Origin: Rhodoferax sp.
GTDB lineage: Bacteria; Pseudomonadota; Gammaproteobacteria; Burkholderiales; Burkholderiaceae_C
Reading direction: 5' to 3'
DNA: 5,431 nucleotides
Assembly: GCA_028711355.1 (NCBI GenBank)
Contig: JAQTSL010000255.1
Coordinates: 1 to 5,431, forward strand
Position numbers and translations under genes: made by a program. The notes beneath the pieces are model-generated. The model ran no database searches and was not told where the DNA came from. It saw nothing but the letters and a program-made list of their open reading frames with translations. Shown piece after piece: positions 4,362-5,431 of this stretch (positions are counted from its first letter, which is position 1; each line of letters opens with the position of its first letter).

Positions 4362-5431
4362 TGTGCGGGCTGTGCGGTGAACTGCGTTTTGACGGCGCGC
4401 TGCCCGACCTGGCGGCGCTTGAACGCATGTCGACACAACTGGCGCGCCGTGGCCCGGACGATGCGGGCACGTATCAGAGCGGCCCGCTGGCCTTGGGGCA
4501 CCGGCGCCTGTCGATCATTGACCTGACCAGCCACGCGCACCAGCCGATGGTCGATGCCGCGCTGCAACTGGCGTTGGTCTTTAACGGCACCATTTACAAC
4601 TACCGTGAGCTGCGCGCCGAGCTGCTGGCGCGGGGCTACACCTTTTTCTCCGATGGCGACAGCGAGGTCATCCTGAAAAGTTATCACGCCTGGGGCAACG
4701 CTTGCGTCGCGCGCTTCAAGGGCATGTTTGCGTTTGCCATTTGGGACCTGCGCACGCAAGAACTGTTTTTGGCGCGTGACCGCTTTGGCATCAAGCCGCT
4801 GTACCTGAACCAGACCGCGCAGCGCCTGCGCTTTGCCTCGAGCCTGCCCGCGCTGCTGGCCGCCGGTGGTGTGGACACGGCACTTGACCCGGTGGCGCTG
4901 CACCACCACTTCACGCTGCACACGGTGGTACCGGCGCCACGCACGGTGCTGGCGGGTGTGCGCAAACTGGCACCCGCGACGACGCTGCGCATCACGCCCG
5001 ACGGCCGGGTTACCCAGCAAAGCTACTGGACGCTGGACGCGACCCGCCCAGCCCGCGCCCTGACCGAGGCCCAGTGGCTGCAGGCCACGCGCGAAGCGCT
5101 GCAAGCCAGTGTTGAGCGCCGTCTGCTGGCCGCCGACGTACCGGTCGGCGTGCTGCTCTCGGGTGGGCTCGATTCGAGCCTGCTGGTGGGCTTGCTGGCG
5201 CCGCACGTGCCAGACTTGCGCACGTTTTCGATCGGTTTTGAAGACCTGGGTGACGGTGCAGAAAAAGCCGACGAATTTGAGTTTTCGGATGCCGTGGCGA
5301 CGCACTTCAAGACCCGTCACCACAAGTACAGCATTGTCAACAGCGAGGTGATGGCGCGCCTGCCCGAAGCGGTGGCGCAGATGACCGAGCCGATGGTCAG
5401 CCACGACGTGATCGCGTTTTACCTGTTGAGC
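4361..5431 (+). CDS. asnO: Glutamine-dependent amidotransferase, asparagine-synthetase family, AsnO (N-acetylglutaminylglutamine amidotransferase)-like; 3' end outside window
   Basis: The first 357 codons are present and open to the window edge. N-terminal class II glutaminase (Ntn) domain, about 2-200: nucleophile Cys2 exposed after Met removal (MCGLCG), RRGPDD at 29-34, GHRRLSIIDL at 46-55, NGTIYN at 75-80, DGDSEVI at 98-104, and GMFAFAIWD at 121-129. C-terminal AMP-forming synthetase domain: PP-loop SGGLDSS at 267-273, then IGFED. The closing MTEPMVSHDVIAFYLLS resembles the NAGGN-type amidotransferase subfamily (TIGR03104 as I recall it) more than AsnB. Known role of that subfamily: ATP- and Gln-dependent amidation of N-acetylglutaminylglutamine to the osmolyte NAGGN in the cytoplasm. 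About 230 further residues are expected. AGGG lies 9 nt upstream, and the ATG shares one base with the preceding stop (TGATG), indicating coupling. Family is certain. The exact substrate is inferred; a plain asparagine synthetase or a tailoring enzyme for another peptide is the alternative. Confidence 0.85.
   Translation, partial: MCGLCGELRFDGALPDLAALERMSTQLARRGPDDAGTYQSGPLALGHRRLSIIDLTSHAHQPMVDAALQLALVFNGTIYNYRELRAELLARGYTFFSDGDSEVILKSYHAWGNACVARFKGMFAFAIWDLRTQELFLARDRFGIKPLYLNQTAQRLRFASSLPALLAAGGVDTALDPVALHHHFTLHTVVPAPRTVLAGVRKLAPATTLRITPDGRVTQQSYWTLDATRPARALTEAQWLQATREALQASVERRLLAADVPVGVLLSGGLDSSLLVGLLAPHVPDLRTFSIGFEDLGDGAEKADEFEFSDAVATHFKTRHHKYSIVNSEVMARLPEAVAQMTEPMVSHDVIAFYLLS

Noticed and set aside
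4277..5404. Minus-strand open frame of 375 codons opposite the ligase end and asnO-like gene
   Set aside because: The plus strand encodes a clear class II amidotransferase here; the antisense translation is Arg/Gln/His-rich without any family motif.

Overview
The window is GC-rich with GTG/CTG/GCC-heavy codon use. Protein resemblance and two types of short dispersed repeat point to a betaproteobacterium, most likely a Comamonadaceae member of the Rhodoferax/Polaromonas/Acidovorax type. That placement is inference from recalled sequence character, not from a search.

Layout: positions 32-1465 on the minus strand encode a complete phosphomannomutase/phosphoglucomutase (AlgC type). Bases 1-31, beyond its stop, hold nothing I can assign. 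A 177-bp divergent intergenic region (1466-1642) separates it from a compact plus-strand run of four genes. These are an Ogt-type O6-methylguanine-DNA methyltransferase (1643-2137), a ten-helix EamA/DMT-family permease starting with TTG inside the previous stop (2134-3042), a divergent circularly permuted ATP-grasp protein (3057-4361), and the first 357 codons of a glutamine-dependent amidotransferase of the asparagine-synthetase family (4361 to the window end). The last most resembles the N-acetylglutaminylglutamine amidotransferase AsnO. Junctions are a 4-nt overlap, a 14-nt gap and a 1-nt overlap, with no terminator seen between genes, so co-transcription and translational coupling are likely.

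How they may work together: the last two genes pair a carboxylate-amine ligase fold with an amide-forming enzyme. This is the logic of the known NAGGN dipeptide osmolyte pathway, in which Ngg makes the dipeptide and AsnO amidates its C-terminus. Here the gene directly coupled to asnO is a permuted ATP-grasp protein without the GNAT domain of Ngg. It could be an extra tailoring enzyme or an alternative ligase for a peptide-like solute, and the upstream DMT permease could be its transporter. The window ends before a downstream ngg would be visible. Ogt looks functionally unrelated and probably only shares the transcript.

The second theme is small repeats in unusual places. An in-frame, palindrome-bearing insert of about 48 bp lies in domain 4 of the mutase. 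A half copy of an AAGCGCTA-type repeat supplies the ogt ribosome binding site. A related sequence lies inside the ATP-grasp gene in a patch of atypical codons. No IS, tRNA, rRNA or CRISPR array is seen.
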